From CAVPEW01 sp963703565 (GTDB lineage: Bacteria > Actinomycetota > Acidimicrobiia > Acidimicrobiales > VFJN01): DNA of 64,000 bases. The translations under genes were made by a program, and so were the position numbers. Positions 40,173 to 49,649 of the stretch are shown piece after piece (the first letter of the stretch is position 1; each line of letters starts with the position of its first letter). Location of the stretch: positions 149,790 through 213,789 of the forward strand of contig CAVPEW010000068.1 in the NCBI GenBank assembly GCA_963703565.1, written 5' to 3'. The notes under the pieces were generated by a model that had not been told where the DNA came from, did not search any database, and worked only from the letters and a program-made list of their open reading frames with translations.

Positions 40173-40249
40173 GGGGACGTAGCTCAGCTGGCTAGAGCAC
40201 CTGCTTTGCAAGCAGGGGGTCGTGGGTTCGAGTCCCATCGTCTCCACCA
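40173..40249 (+). tRNA. alaT: tRNA-Ala (TGC), CCA encoded
   Basis: A cloverleaf with acceptor stem GGGGACG/CGTCTCC, D arm TAGCTCAGCTGGCTAGAGCA, anticodon TGC in CTTTGCAAG and T arm GGGTTCGAGTCCC. The mature body ends at 40246 and CCA follows in the DNA. Everything to the right up to about 61 kb is accessory, so this tRNA marks the island edge. Confidence 0.97.
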
Positions 40250-40402
40250 CGAAAGTCCTGGTCACGGGCCTGCGGGTCGTCGGTGACCGTTGCTGGATCG
40301 CTCGGCGTGACCTTCACGTGACCGAAGCATGACCCAAGCATCGGGGCGGTCCAGCACCGATCAGCACGCTCCGTCACGACTCGCCGGTTCTAGGGTCGGG
40401 CT

Positions 40403-40564
40403 GTGAGCGCGCCGAAGTCGCACGATCCGCGGCCTGCCGCCGACTCGCTGGAGGGCGCGCTGGCGGATCTGCCGGAGCTCACCTGGGAGGACTTCGAACT
40501 CGCCAGCGAGCTCGTCCGGCGCGACCTCGAGGCCGGCGGCGAGGATGAGCTCAGGCCGACGTGA
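40403..40564 (+). CDS. Small acidic protein of 53 residues, hypothetical
   Basis: GTG start, 53 codons, content rich in Glu/Asp/Leu (ALADLPELTWEDFELASELV). It overlaps the convergent small gene by 14 bp. No family recognised and no strong ribosome site, so it may not be a real gene. Confidence 0.3.
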   Translation: MSAPKSHDPRPAADSLEGALADLPELTWEDFELASELVRRDLEAGGEDELRPT

Positions 40565-40811
40565 TCGCGCGCCGGACGAGGGCTTCGTAGTCCTCGATCA
40601 CCCCGGGCAACACGCGCAGCTGGACGACCGGGCCGGCCGGCTTCTCGACGATGTCCACGACCTCGGCCACGGCGGGCGCGTCCGGGTCGCCGGCAACGAC
40701 GATCGCGCCGGGCTCGATCAGCGCCGGGTCGCGGGCCTCGCGCAGGAGGGTCCACACGTAGCCGGTCTCGTCCTCGTCCATGAGGTCACAGGTGATGTCG
40801 ATGGCAACCAC
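40551..40811 (-). CDS. Small acidic protein, hypothetical
   Basis: An 86-residue protein starting VVAIDITCDLMDEDETGYVW, with strands around AIVVAGDPDAPAVAEVVDIV and VVQLRVLPG. An excellent ribosome site (AGGAGG) lies 7 bp before the GTG. It begins 3 bp after the stop of the truncated gene upstream, so the two formed an operon. No family recognised. Confidence 0.55.
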   Translation of the reverse strand: MVAIDITCDLMDEDETGYVWTLLREARDPALIEPGAIVVAGDPDAPAVAEVVDIVEKPAGPVVQLRVLPGVIEDYEALVRRAITSA

Positions 40812-40813
40812 GG

Positions 40814-41139
40814 CTACCTCCTTCCGGGCCGCTTGCTTCCATGGTACGGGTTCGGTCGGGGCGGACCGAGTGCGTCGAGCAGGCGAGCGAGCGTGTCGCC
40901 GTCGGCGCCGTCGAGGCGGATCGTGAAGTGCGGGCGGCGGAACGTCGGCAGGAGGTCGAAGCCGGCTTCGGCGACGTCCCGAACGGTCGGCAGATGGACG
41001 ACCCGGTACGACGCGAACCGCCGGAGCAGCGCGTCGAGCGAGCCGGACCCGACGTCGTCGAGCGCGCAGAACACCGACACTCCCCACAGGGTGTCGCCGT
41101 GGAGCGTGTAGACGTCAGCGGTGCGCTGCGCGTGCTCGC
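40814..41139 (-). pseudogene. 3' remnant of an unknown gene, cut by the integrase fragment
   Basis: An open frame of about 107 residues (TADVYTLHGDTLWGVSVFCAL, later RRPHFTIRLDGADGDTLARLL) reads smoothly to its stop at 40814 but has no start. At its 5' side the sequence changes abruptly, near 41139, to the N-terminus of a tyrosine recombinase in a different frame. It is therefore the tail of a gene whose front was lost in a recombination event. It is partnered with the small gene at 40551-40811. Confidence 0.5.
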
Positions 41140-41379
41140 GCCGTTGGGCTTGCGGCGGTGGAACAGGGCCCGCTGGTAGCGCTCCAGGACCGGCAACGAC
41201 ACGTCGGTCGGCCGGGTGATCCCCCGCTCGGCTGCCCAGGTGACGAAGGCGTCGAGGCAGGCCCGGTAGTGCTCGATCGTGCGCGGCGAGTAGTTCCGGA
41301 TCTGGAGCCACTCGCAGAACTCGGTCACGAGCGCCCGCAGGTCCGCCGGATCCGGGTCGTCGATGGGCTCGGTGGTCAT
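41139..41379 (-). pseudogene. Tyrosine recombinase of unit A, N-terminal fragment
   Basis: About 80 residues match the N-terminal SAM-like DNA-binding domain of the integrases at 49650-50723 and 56370-57464 (FCEWLQIRNYSPRTIEHYRACLDAF, RYQRALFHRRKPNGA). Homology stops exactly after KPNGA; the catalytic domain (R-HxxR-GH-Y) is missing. Its ATG overlaps the stop of the upstream primase (ATGA). It cannot be active, so unit A would depend on another copy's integrase. Confidence 0.8.
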
Positions 41380-43881
41380 GCGGTGGCCGCGGACGAACCC
41401 CCGACGAAGGGAGGTCGAGGTGGGGGCAATGGGGGGTCGAGGTGGCCGTTGCGGGGGTCGAGGTTCGGGTCGTAGTCGCAGATCCGAAGCGCCGATGCGT
41501 CGGTCAGGCCCGCGAGGTGCGGGGTGCCGTCGAGGCCGCCCCCGTCCCAGACCAGCTCGTAGACGAAGGTCAGCCCGCGGCCGCCACGGTGCACGATGAC
41601 GTGCTCGAGGTCGACGAGCCGGCCCAGGTGGACGCGGACCTGCCGGTCCGACCAGCCGATCCGCTCGCGGACCTCGCGCCGGCTGAACCGCACGTCGTGG
41701 CGCTCGACGCCGACCTCTTCGGCGCGGTCGCGCACGAAGCGATGCAGGGTGATGAGGAGCCGGCGGGTCTGCGGCGACAGCTCATCGAGGCTCCGGCCCA
41801 GCACGTCGTGCGCCAACCGGTTCGCCAAGGCGACATCCGCGGGGTGGCTTCGATGAAGGTGACCTCGACCCCGGCGCGGCGGACGGTGCGACGGGGCCGT
41901 TGGTGCTGGTGCAACAAGGCGACGGCGCGGATCAGGGTCAGGTACTTCACGTGGTCACGCCGCATCCGCGTGACGGTGTCGGGGAACCCGAGCTGTGGGG
42001 CGAAGGGGTTCACCACGGCGACTGGTTCGAGCAGGCGTTGCGCGTCGCGGTGCAGCTTGATCACCGCGTCGCGCTCGCCATCGGCGAGCAGACCGCCGAG
42101 GGTCTGCCGGGCCCGCTGCGCCTGGTGGATCGAGCGCGTCTGGGTTCGGTCCTCGTCGACCGCCGCACCACGCAACGGTTGGTCAGCTCCTCGTCCAGAT
42201 CCGCCGCGGTCGTGGTCAAGAACAGGGCGACGGGGCCGGCCACGCGGTAGGTCTGCGTGACCAGCCGCCCTGAGCCGGGTTCCTTGCTCGTCGAGGCGAT
42301 CGACAGCTCGCCTTCGGACTGCAGGAGCTTGAGCGCGTAGGCGGCGCGGGCGGCGCCGTGCTCCTCGGAGATCGACAGCACCCGATGGGCCAGGTCGTGC
42401 TCACCCACGTAGAACAACGACTGGCCGGTGATCGCCGAGAAGCTAATCCGCTCCTCCGGCGGCACGAGCGACAGCACCGCCTCGACGAGGCTGCTCTTGC
42501 CCGCCGCCGACGTCGACTGCACGAGCACGGCCAGCGGGGTGTCGAGCTTGCGCGACACCGCCGCCAGATACGCGATGAGGACGTTGGTGGCCTCACCCAC
42601 GACGCCGACGCGCTCCACGTCAGCGACGATCCGCTCGGCCAGGTCCGGGTCGCGGAGCAGCTCGAGCGCGGCGGCCTCCTCCGCGGCGCTCAGCTCGACG
42701 ACCACGGGCTCCGGGAGAGCAGCGGTGGCCAGCTCCTCGACGTGGGTCTCGCAGGTGACCAGCAGGCGGCCCAGGTCCCGGCGCACGACCTCCGGACCGA
42801 TGCGCAGCTCATAGGCGGCGGCGTGCACGAACGCCGCCCGTGCGCGGGCGCTGTAGAGATCGAGCGTGTCGAGGTGGAACACCTCGCCCAGCACCCGATC
42901 CTCCCGGGTGACGCCCACGTTCACCCGCAACGCGTCGCTCCCGCCGGTCCGCTCCAAGCCTCGGACCCGCCAGGCCCGGTCACCGATCACCATCCGCAGC
43001 TCCGCCCCAACCACCTCCACGACCGGCTCAGCCGAGGCCGGCGGCAACGGCGACACCCGCGGCTCTGGCTTGCCGGTGCGTGGTGCAGCGGGCAGCGGGG
43101 CGGGACCGGCGCCCATCCAGCTCGCAGCACGGACCAGCGCGCTGAGCGCCTCGACCGCGTTGGGCGCCTCGGCAGCGAAGCCGGCGGCGTCCACACCACG
43201 AGGCAGCACCACCCGGAAGCACCCGACACCAGTCGAACCCAGGCGCTCAGCCAACGTCGCTGCGGGCTCGTCGCCGTCGGGGCGCGGATGGGCGAGCAGC
43301 ACCCTCGTCACGCCCGCCTCGACGAGCGCGCTGGTGAGCGTGTCGGCCGGGTCGGGGCCGACCGGAGCGATCGTGTGATCGAAGCCGGCCTGCCACCACA
43401 CCAACGCATCCAACAGCGAGCCGGCGACGAGCACCTCCGGCGCGGCGAGCGCGCCCGGGTTCCAGATCGCCGACGGCTCCGGTAGCGCGAGCACGGCCGG
43501 GGTGCCGCGCTCGTCACGAGCGCGGGCGATCCGGTAACCGACCAGCTGCACCACCACCCCGCACACGTCGCGGACCGGGATCACCACACAGCCCCGCAGG
43601 AGCTCGTGGCCGGTCGAGCGCAGCACCCCGGGGTCCTGCAGCCGCGAGCGCAGCAGCGCCCCCGCCCGCCGGTTCCCCTCCGGCAACACCAAGCCCAACG
43701 TGCGGTCCGAGAACCCGACCGACCACCGAGCCGCAACCTCCGCCTCGATGCCCCGGTCAGCGAGCCAGGCCCGAGCGTCGTCGCTGTGACCCAGCGCCTC
43801 CACGTAGTGGGCCACGATCGCCGCGAGCAGGTCCCCATCGCCCATGCCCGAGTCCCAGGAATGCGCTTCGTGTCGACCCAT
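41376..43881 (-). pseudogene. DnaG-like Toprim/AAA primase-helicase of unit A (two frameshifts)
   Basis: If its two breaks are repaired the protein has about 835 residues. It has a DnaG Toprim-N region (AWLADRGIEAEVAARWSVGF, LLRGCVVIPVRD), a Toprim fold (VLVAGSLLDALVWWQAGF, LLAHPRPDGDEPAA), an AAA ATPase (Walker A STSAAGKSSL, LSISEEHGA, LFLTTTAADLDEELTNRC) and a winged helix near the end (FSRREVRERIGWSDRQVRVHLG). There is no CHC2 zinc finger. In the Toprim motif the usual catalytic Glu (VEG) is replaced by Ala (VAG). One base is missing near 42165 and one near 41841, judged against unit B. It is coupled to the integrase fragment and divergent from an XRE gene. Confidence 0.8.
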
Positions 43882-43985
43882 CAACCCCACGCTCACAAGA
43901 AATGTGCTTCTGATAGCACTCTCTCGTCATCTATAGCATGATTCGGATCGTAGTTGAGGCACGAACGTCCAGAGGAGACCAACCG

Positions 43986-44384
43986 ATGGCAGCACAATGG
44001 GGCTGGACCCACGACCAGGAGATCCCCGCCATGGCCCTCGGCGAACGCATCCGCGCCCTCCGCAAAGAAGCCCACTGGTCCCAGGCCGAACTCGGCCAGC
44101 GCATCGGCAGCGACGGCGGACGCGTCAGCCGCTACGAAGCCGGCAGGATCACACCCTCCGCAGGGGCCCTCGTCCGGCTCGCCGAGACCTTCAACGTCAG
44201 CATCGACCACCTCCTCATCGACGACGTCCCCCGCCGACCCCTCCGTGCCCCCGAGAACGCCCTCGGCGACCGCCTCGCCGCCATCACCGAACTCGACGAC
44301 GACGCCCTCAACACCCTCAACGGCGTCATCGACGGCCTCCTCGCCCGAACCCGCCTCACCACCCTCACCGGCGGCCTCAACTGA
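43986..44384 (+). CDS. XRE-family HTH regulator of unit A
   Basis: A 132-residue protein: a short N-terminal segment, an HTH_3 domain (LGERIRALRKEAHWSQAELGQRIGSDGGRVSRYEAGR), then a conserved C-terminal helical part. The ATG at 43986 has GAGGAG in front; a later ATG at 44031 is possible. It is transcribed away from the primase gene and probably represses both promoters in the 104-bp gap. Unit B encodes a close relative at the equivalent place. Confidence 0.88.
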   Translation: MAAQWGWTHDQEIPAMALGERIRALRKEAHWSQAELGQRIGSDGGRVSRYEAGRITPSAGALVRLAETFNVSIDHLLIDDVPRRPLRAPENALGDRLAAITELDDDALNTLNGVIDGLLARTRLTTLTGGLN

Positions 44385-44408
44385 CGGACGGACGGCGCTC
44401 GGAGCCTG

Positions 44409-44954
44409 TCAGAGGAAGTGCAGGAACCGCAGCATCGAACTCGACTGCTGCACGCTGTTCACGACCAGCATGCATATGACCGCGGCCTCGCGGAGATCCA
44501 CATCGAGTGAGAGCAAGCCCCCCGAGGCGGACGTCCAGACGAGCGTCGAGTCGTCAGCCCGGCGGATCATTGACTGGCGCCGCTCGTAGCCGAGCGAGAG
44601 ACCGACAGCACCCGAGATCTCGACCACGCGATCGCGCCGCCGCAACCCCAAGCCGCCAGTTCGCCGAACCGTGAACGGCTCACCATCGACGGTCCCGGCA
44701 ATCCCGCGCCGCAGCTCAGTCATCAATGGCATCCCAACCCGCTCCAGCTCGCATTCGACGCTGGAACCAGACGGGGCCTCGACGACCGTGAGATGGCATC
44801 GGGACCCCGCGCCTTTGCGGGGAAGACCGGTCCGGACCGTGACCTGACGGGCCACGCGATAGGGACCGAAGTCGAACTCCGCCGGTGGAGCAGACCAAAG
44901 CGTCCGACCCCGGGGACGACCGCCTGCCTTGACGAAGCCCTCGACCTCGAGCAT
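44409..44954 (-). CDS. Putative immunity protein for RHS tail A
   Basis: A 181-residue protein with no recognised family. It is beta-rich in appearance (RVARQVTVRTGLP, CHLTVVEAPSGSSVECELERVG) with a hydrophobic stretch near the end (EAAVICMLVVNSV). The assignment rests on position: its ATG overlaps the stop of the RHS C-terminal tail (TGATG), as for immunity genes of polymorphic toxins. Confidence 0.5.
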   Translation of the reverse strand: MLEVEGFVKAGGRPRGRTLWSAPPAEFDFGPYRVARQVTVRTGLPRKGAGSRCHLTVVEAPSGSSVECELERVGMPLMTELRRGIAGTVDGEPFTVRRTGGLGLRRRDRVVEISGAVGLSLGYERRQSMIRRADDSTLVWTSASGGLLSLDVDLREAAVICMLVVNSVQQSSSMLRFLHFL

Positions 44955-45278
44955 CAGCAGTCGTCACCGAAGAACGCCGCCAGCAAGCCTTGCTTCAGCA
45001 CCGCGAAGTCCGCAAGGAACAGTCCAGGGAAGATCCGCGAGACTCCGACGTCGGCGATGCTGCTGCCGAAGATTCCTGCACCGGCTGGGAACCCCGCGGA
45101 TCCGAAGCAGCCCTGGGTGAACATCAGCCCGCACGCCGCGCCCGATGCCGTCGAGAACCCGGCTCGGAAGAAGGACTCGCCTACCGAGATCTGATGGTCG
45201 TCTCGGAAGGTGCGGTCCGACGCGATGTGAGTGGACACTCCCGTGAGAGCGACAGCACCGAGACCTATGTCCGTGGCC
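44954..45278 (-). pseudogene. RHS toxin tail A, 3' part (split by IS21)
   Basis: About 107 codons of a glycine/alanine-rich hydrophobic tail (DIGLGAVALTGVSTHIASDR, ACGLMFTQGCFGSAGFPAG) ending at 44954. Removing the IS and one target duplication joins this part in frame to the RHS core at 47769-48096 (...STA|TDIG...). The Gly/Ala/Phe-rich composition with several Cys suggests a membrane-active or membrane-inserting toxin, which is an inference. Confidence 0.7.
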
Positions 45279-45354
45279 ATGTGAAAGTCCCCGCGTATGG
45301 CCAGCGAAAGTCCCCACCTCGTTGACCTGATCCACCGCGGGTGTCCCCCGGCCG

Positions 45355-46863
45355 GTGACGGTGTCGGTGCGACCCAGCACCGGACCGACCGAGGGACGAA
45401 CGCCATTGAAGTCAGCGAGGGAACGGATGGACATCATCACCGCCTTTGAGCAGGTGGGGACCTATCGAGGCGCGGCCGTGTTGTGCGGCACGACCCACAA
45501 GACGGTCAAGCGGGTGGTCGACGCGAACCAGGCCGGTATGCCGGTGTCGGCGCCTCGTCGGGCGGGCCAGCGGAACACCGACGCGGTCCGGCACGTGATC
45601 GACGACAAGGTCAAGGCGACCGACGGTCGGATCTCGGCGAAGCGGCTGCTGCCGATCGCTCAGGCGGCCGGCTACACGGGTTCGGCCCGGAACTTCCGGC
45701 GGGCGGTCGCGGAGTCCAAGGCGCGGTGGCGTCGTCAGCGGCGGGTGTTCCGACCGTGGGTGCCGACGCCGGGCGAGCACCTGGTCATCGACTGGGCGAC
45801 CGAGGGCGGCTGGCAGGTGTTCTGCGCGGTGCTGCCCTGGTCGCGTTGGCGGTTCGTGCGCGTAGCCCGCGACCAGAATGCCCCGACGACGATGCGGCTG
45901 TTGGCGGAGTGCTTCGAGACCCTGGGCGGGACACCGAAGGTCGTGCTCGCGGATCGGATGGGCTGCTTGAAGGGCGGCGTGGTCGCCAACGTCGTGGTCC
46001 CGACGAGCGACTACGTGCGGTTCGCGACTCACTTCGGGTTCCGGCCCGATTTCTGCGAGGCCGCGGATCCGGAGTCCAAGGGCGTGGTCGAAGCGTTGTG
46101 CCGTTACGCGCAGGAGGATCTGATCGTCCCCGCGGACGCATGGTCCTCGGAGGTGGAGGCGAACGACGCGTGCCGGGCGTGGTGCGCGGAGGTCAACGCG
46201 AACCTGCACTCGACGATCGCAGCGGTTCCCGACGAGCGGCTGGTCGAGGAGCGCAAGCTGCTGCGACCGTTGCCGTCGTTGCGGCCCCCGCTGCGTCGCG
46301 GTGAACGCCGGCGGGTCGACAAGCTGTCGACGGTCCGGATCGGCTCGGCCCGCTACTCGGTCCCGTGCGAGCTCGTCGGTGTCGACGTGATGGTCATCGC
46401 CGCCGATGGCGAGGTGCTCATCGAACGCGACGACATCCTCGTCGCCCGCCATCGCTTGGTCGCTCCCGGCGAGGTGTCCATCATCGACGAGCACTACGGC
46501 GGCCCACGACGAGGCCCGTCACGAGCGGCCCGGCCGCGCTCGGGTTCGGAGAAGGCGTTCCTCGGTCTTGGCGCGATCACCGAGACGTTCCTGCGGGACG
46601 CAGCGGCGGCCGGCACGAACAAGCTCGCCAGCGAGCTCGCCGCCATCGTCGACCTCGAAGCGGCGTGGGGTCGCGATGCGCTTGTCGCCGCGCTCGAACG
46701 GGCACATGCGTTCCGTCGGTTCCGCGCCGTGGACGTGCGCTCGATCCTCGAAGCGGGAGCGGGCGTCCCGACCATCGTCGACGAGGGCGCACCGCTGTCC
46801 GGTGACCTGCCGGTCGTCGCGACCAGGTCGTTGGACGCGTATCGGATTGAGGCGCTCGGATGA
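45355..46863 (+). CDS. istA: IS21 transposase IstA
   Basis: A 502-residue transposase with an N-terminal HTH (TYRGAAVLCGTTHKTVKRVVD) and an rve-type DDE domain: LVIDWATEGG (D), KVVLADRMGCLKGG (D) and DPESKGVVEALC (E). GTG at 45355 opens the frame; a start at the ATG of MDIITAF (45427) is also possible. The stop overlaps the istB start (ATGA). Confidence 0.93.
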   Translation: MTVSVRPSTGPTEGRTPLKSARERMDIITAFEQVGTYRGAAVLCGTTHKTVKRVVDANQAGMPVSAPRRAGQRNTDAVRHVIDDKVKATDGRISAKRLLPIAQAAGYTGSARNFRRAVAESKARWRRQRRVFRPWVPTPGEHLVIDWATEGGWQVFCAVLPWSRWRFVRVARDQNAPTTMRLLAECFETLGGTPKVVLADRMGCLKGGVVANVVVPTSDYVRFATHFGFRPDFCEAADPESKGVVEALCRYAQEDLIVPADAWSSEVEANDACRAWCAEVNANLHSTIAAVPDERLVEERKLLRPLPSLRPPLRRGERRRVDKLSTVRIGSARYSVPCELVGVDVMVIAADGEVLIERDDILVARHRLVAPGEVSIIDEHYGGPRRGPSRAARPRSGSEKAFLGLGAITETFLRDAAAAGTNKLASELAAIVDLEAAWGRDALVAALERAHAFRRFRAVDVRSILEAGAGVPTIVDEGAPLSGDLPVVATRSLDAYRIEALG

Positions 46864-47639
46864 CCGCCGCGAAGACGCCGACGTTGCCGACGGATCTCGA
46901 GGCCGGGTTGAAGCGGCTCAAGCTCGCCAAGGTCCGAGCCATCGCACCCGAGCTGCTGCAGACCGCCAAGACGCAACGCTGGGCCCCCGAAGAGCTGCTC
47001 CACACCTTGGTCGAAGCCGAGATCGCCGCCCGCGACGCATCCAACGCCCGAGCACGACTCCGCGCCGCTGGGTTCCCAGTCGCCAAGACCCTCGACGAGT
47101 TCAACCTCAAGCTGTCCTCGGTCCCCCAAGCCACCTTCGACTACCTCGCGTCGCTCGAATGGATCACCGCCGCCGAGAACCTCTGCCTCGTCGGCCCAGC
47201 CGGCACCGGCAAGAGCCACCTGCTCGTCGCCCTCGGCCACGCCGCCGTCGCCGAGGGCCTCCGCGTCCGCTACTTCGCCGCCGCCGATCTCGTCGAAGCC
47301 CTCTACCGCGGCCTCGCCGACAACAGCGTCGCCAAGATCATTGACAACCTCCTCCGCGCGGAGCTGGTGATCATCGACGAGCTCGGCTTCGCACCCCTCG
47401 ACCTCGCCGGCACCCAGCTGCTGTTCCGGTTCGTCGCCGCCGCCTACGAGAGACGCTCACTCGGCATCGCCAGCCACTGGCCCTTCGACGCCTGGGGCCG
47501 GTTCCTGCCCGAGCACACCACCGCCGCGTCGATGCTCGACCGGCTCCTACACCACGCCGTCGTCGTCGCCACCGAAGGCGAGAGCTACCGCATGCGCGAA
47601 GCCAAGACGAGAGGAGGCAGCCGAACCAAGAGCGCTTGA
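46860..47639 (+). CDS. istB: IS21 helper ATPase IstB
   Basis: A 259-residue DnaC-like AAA+ ATPase with Walker A (LVGPAGTGKSHLLVALG), Walker B (AELVIIDELGFAPLD), and the IstB end (LLHHAVVVATEGESYRMREAK). It assists IstA in target capture. Intact and coupled to istA. Confidence 0.95.
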   Translation: MTAAKTPTLPTDLEAGLKRLKLAKVRAIAPELLQTAKTQRWAPEELLHTLVEAEIAARDASNARARLRAAGFPVAKTLDEFNLKLSSVPQATFDYLASLEWITAAENLCLVGPAGTGKSHLLVALGHAAVAEGLRVRYFAAADLVEALYRGLADNSVAKIIDNLLRAELVIIDELGFAPLDLAGTQLLFRFVAAAYERRSLGIASHWPFDAWGRFLPEHTTAASMLDRLLHHAVVVATEGESYRMREAKTRGGSRTKSA

Positions 47640-47768
47640 ACGCTCGAACCGGCCGCACCCTCACCCCTCGACGCCAGCGTCGGGAACCTCAGACGGGACT
47701 ACAGAGGCCGGTTCTCGAGCTCAACCCGAGGTGGGGACTCTTGTTGGCCACCAGCGGGGACTTCACAT

Positions 47769-48096
47769 TGGCCGTTGACAGACCTACCGCGCAGGCGACG
47801 GTACCGACACACGCCGTCGCCATCGTGGCCGCACCGATCGTCGTACCGACGTCGATGATCGTGTGCCGGTTGCGGACGACGAACTCGCCGGCATCGTCGG
47901 CTGCCTCGACGACGGCGTCGATGCAGTCTCCGGGGCTGAAGACCCCGCACCCGAGCCCAGTCGGATCGGTCGAGTTGAGCGGGTTGTTGTACACGTAGCC
48001 GTAGGGCTCTCGCGTTTGCGCCACAGCAGGATCCCTAGTGAGGAATCGCGCCCCCGACACTGGTCCATACGTAGTCGCATCGCCGAAGCCCAGCAG
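47769..48096 (-). pseudogene. RHS core end and start of toxin tail A (orphan, 5' lost)
   Basis: The recognisable part begins near 48096 (LLGFGDATTYGPVSGARFL) and contains the RHS core end: RFLTRDP, PYGYVYNNPLNSTDPTG. After the DPTG boundary comes the variable tail with a hydrophobic segment (ATMATACVGTVACAVGL). The thousands of bases encoding a normal RHS beta-cage are absent; upstream sequence is unrelated. So this is an orphan rhs-CT, then further split by IS21 at 47768. Confidence 0.75.
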
Positions 48097-48516
48097 CGAC
48101 GGGGCCGACGACGGTGCTGAGGGCCTCCACGCGGGGGTCCCGGAGACGAAAATCCGCGACGAGCTTTCGCGGCAACGTGCTGATGACCCCCGACGCCGTT
48201 CCCGGCGTGGGCGCGGAGCGCGCGACGACGATCGGCACGTCGACGTCAGCTCCTCGATGGTCATCACGTCGGCCAGTCTCGCGCCCGAGGGACTCCCCTC
48301 GATGACCGCGGGGAGTCCCCTCGACACGCGGGCGGTCACCGGGACGAACCTCGGGAGCGGGCAGACACTTGCCAGCTCCCTGCGGGAGCAGGCAACCCTG
48401 GCCCGGCGACGTCCCGGCCAAGGTCCCGGAGTTGCTCCCGGCCGAGCGCCTCGGTCGGGTGCTCACCTCTTGGTGACTGTCTGTGTGTCGAACCCCGTGC
48501 GGGTCCCGGCGTGCGC
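48097..48516. other. Non-coding gap between RHS tail A and the PIN-like toxin
   Basis: No convincing gene. It contains two palindromes of the GGGGACTCCCC type (48289-48298 partial, 48310-48320 complete), also found repeatedly in unit B cargo. The stretch near 48150-48230 resembles on the minus strand a segment at 54800-54880 in unit B, so it may be a degraded remnant shared by both cargos. Confidence 0.4.
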
Positions 48517-48942
48517 TCAGGTGCGCTCGGCGAGATGGACGGCGACGCCGAGGTCGGCGGCGATTCCGGCGAGCCGATCGCCGATGTTGCGTTCGGTCCC
48601 GAACCAGAGCTGGTGCCCGAACGCGAGACCCGCCGCGAGGGTCTCGACGATGAGCAGACCGCCGGTGCGGTAGCGGGCGCCGATGCTTGCGGCCTCGTCG
48701 AGCAGCGGGCGGGGATCGAGGACCTGCAGGACCTCGGGATGCGGGTAGCGCATCGCTTGGCGGCCAGCGGGGCTAAGACGCTCGAGAGCGGCGGTGAGCT
48801 GTCCGCCGCCGGGCTGGTGGATGCGCTGCAGCAACCGGAAGTGACGGGAGGACGGGAGCCCGAGGGTGTCATCGTCGGGCAGCCCGGCGGGCCAGTCACC
48901 CAGCACGACATCGACCGCGAGGTATTCGTCGATCACCAGCAC
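48517..48942 (-). CDS. PIN-like toxin candidate
   Basis: A 141-residue protein starting VLVIDEYLAVDVVLGDWPAG, with a later GLLIVETLAAGLAFGHQLWFG and an ending GDRLAGIAADLGVAVHL. An early Asp, a mid-protein Glu and late polar residues in this order fit a divergent PIN-type nuclease. It begins 15 bp after a small Arg/Glu-rich gene, a typical antitoxin-toxin order. The family assignment is tentative. Confidence 0.5.
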   Translation of the reverse strand: MLVIDEYLAVDVVLGDWPAGLPDDDTLGLPSSRHFRLLQRIHQPGGGQLTAALERLSPAGRQAMRYPHPEVLQVLDPRPLLDEAASIGARYRTGGLLIVETLAAGLAFGHQLWFGTERNIGDRLAGIAADLGVAVHLAERT

Positions 48943-48957
48943 GACAACGACCGGCGC

Positions 48958-49161
48958 TCAGGCGTCGTCGGTGTCGTGGCCGCCCAGCAGCGGATCGGCC
49001 GCGAGGTCGGCGTCGAGGGCGGCCTGGAACTCCTCGGCGAGATCGCCTCGGGTCATCCGCCGCAGGATCTCGCGGTCGCCCTCGGTGAGACGCGGGTCCC
49101 CGGCGCGGCGCCGGCGGCGCCGTTCCTCGAGAAGCTCTTCGCCGATGGTCACGGGTTCCAT
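48958..49161 (-). CDS. Putative antitoxin of the PIN-like toxin
   Basis: A 67-residue charged protein (EELLEERRRRRRAGDPRLTE, DREILRRMTRGDLAEEFQAALD) with the size and helical charge pattern of antitoxins. ATG at 49161. It lies directly upstream of the toxin candidate, and its promoter region includes or adjoins the conserved junction block at 49203-49335. Confidence 0.5.
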   Translation of the reverse strand: MEPVTIGEELLEERRRRRRAGDPRLTEGDREILRRMTRGDLAEEFQAALDADLAADPLLGGHDTDDA

Positions 49162-49649
49162 TCTGCCTCCGATCCAGCCCGGCCGGGCGTGCGGTTCACG
49201 TTGGTGCATCGGTGTGGACGTTGCTGATCCGTCCGCCAGGACGGATCGAGCCGCGGTCGAGGGCGACGAACGAGAGCTCCTGCGACGTCGACGACGCCGG
49301 GCTCGGGTGGTCCCCCGCAGGGTGTGCATAGTGTGCCTCCCCCTCCCAGCGCTCTCCGCGTGGCCCGCGTGAGCCCCGCCGCCGGACCCCGAGCGCCGGT
49401 CCCCGCAGCCGCCGCTCGCCCCGCTCCCGCGCGCCGACGGTCCCCGCCGAGCGACTGGCTGCGGTCCCGGGCGCACTCGGTCGCGGGGATCCGCATAGCC
49501 GGGGTGCAGCCCGAAGGAGGAGACGTGATGGGTGAGATCGACCGGCGGACGGGGCGGCACGCGGCGGCAGCATCCGGCAGGTGCAAGTGCGTCAGCCGTT
49601 CCTGGGGTTGCTCTCAGCGGGAGGGCGGCAACGCCGGTTGCAATCGTGT
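49162..49649. other. Inter-unit gap A/B
   Basis: This gap lies between the unit A antitoxin and the unit B integrase stop. It contains the conserved junction block (49203-49335) and then about 310 bp of very GC-rich sequence without a credible gene. Confidence 0.5.
49203..49335. repeat. Conserved 133-bp junction block, copy 1
   Basis: Both ends match the block at 56011-56143 at identical spacing: GGTGCATYGGTGTGGA followed by GTTGCTGATC at one end and GTGCATAGTGTG at the other. The middle has diverged. A small hairpin (CCGTCC/GGACGG) is next to the first end. It sits just downstream of an integrase gene in both cases. Confidence 0.6.

Larger units (their letters stand above)
45279..47768. mobile_element. 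IS21-family insertion sequence, complete
   Basis: This 2490-bp element has imperfect terminal repeats: ATGTGAAAGTCCCC at the left and the inverted ATGTGAAGTCCCC at the right. Each end carries a second internal copy (AGTCCCCACCTCG), the multiple-repeat ends typical of IS21. It is flanked by a perfect 5-bp target duplication TGGCC (45274-45278 and 47769-47773), so it is a direct, probably recent insertion. It carries istA and istB. Confidence 0.93.

Noticed and set aside
40250..40402. attL repeat of the tRNA-Ala 3' end
   Set aside because: No second copy of the tRNA 3' sequence was found to the right in the window, so no attachment pair can be claimed.
48035..48466. A 143-codon minus-strand frame overlapping the RHS tail start
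   Set aside because: It conflicts with the RHS frame, has no recognisable domain and reads through palindromic non-coding sequence.
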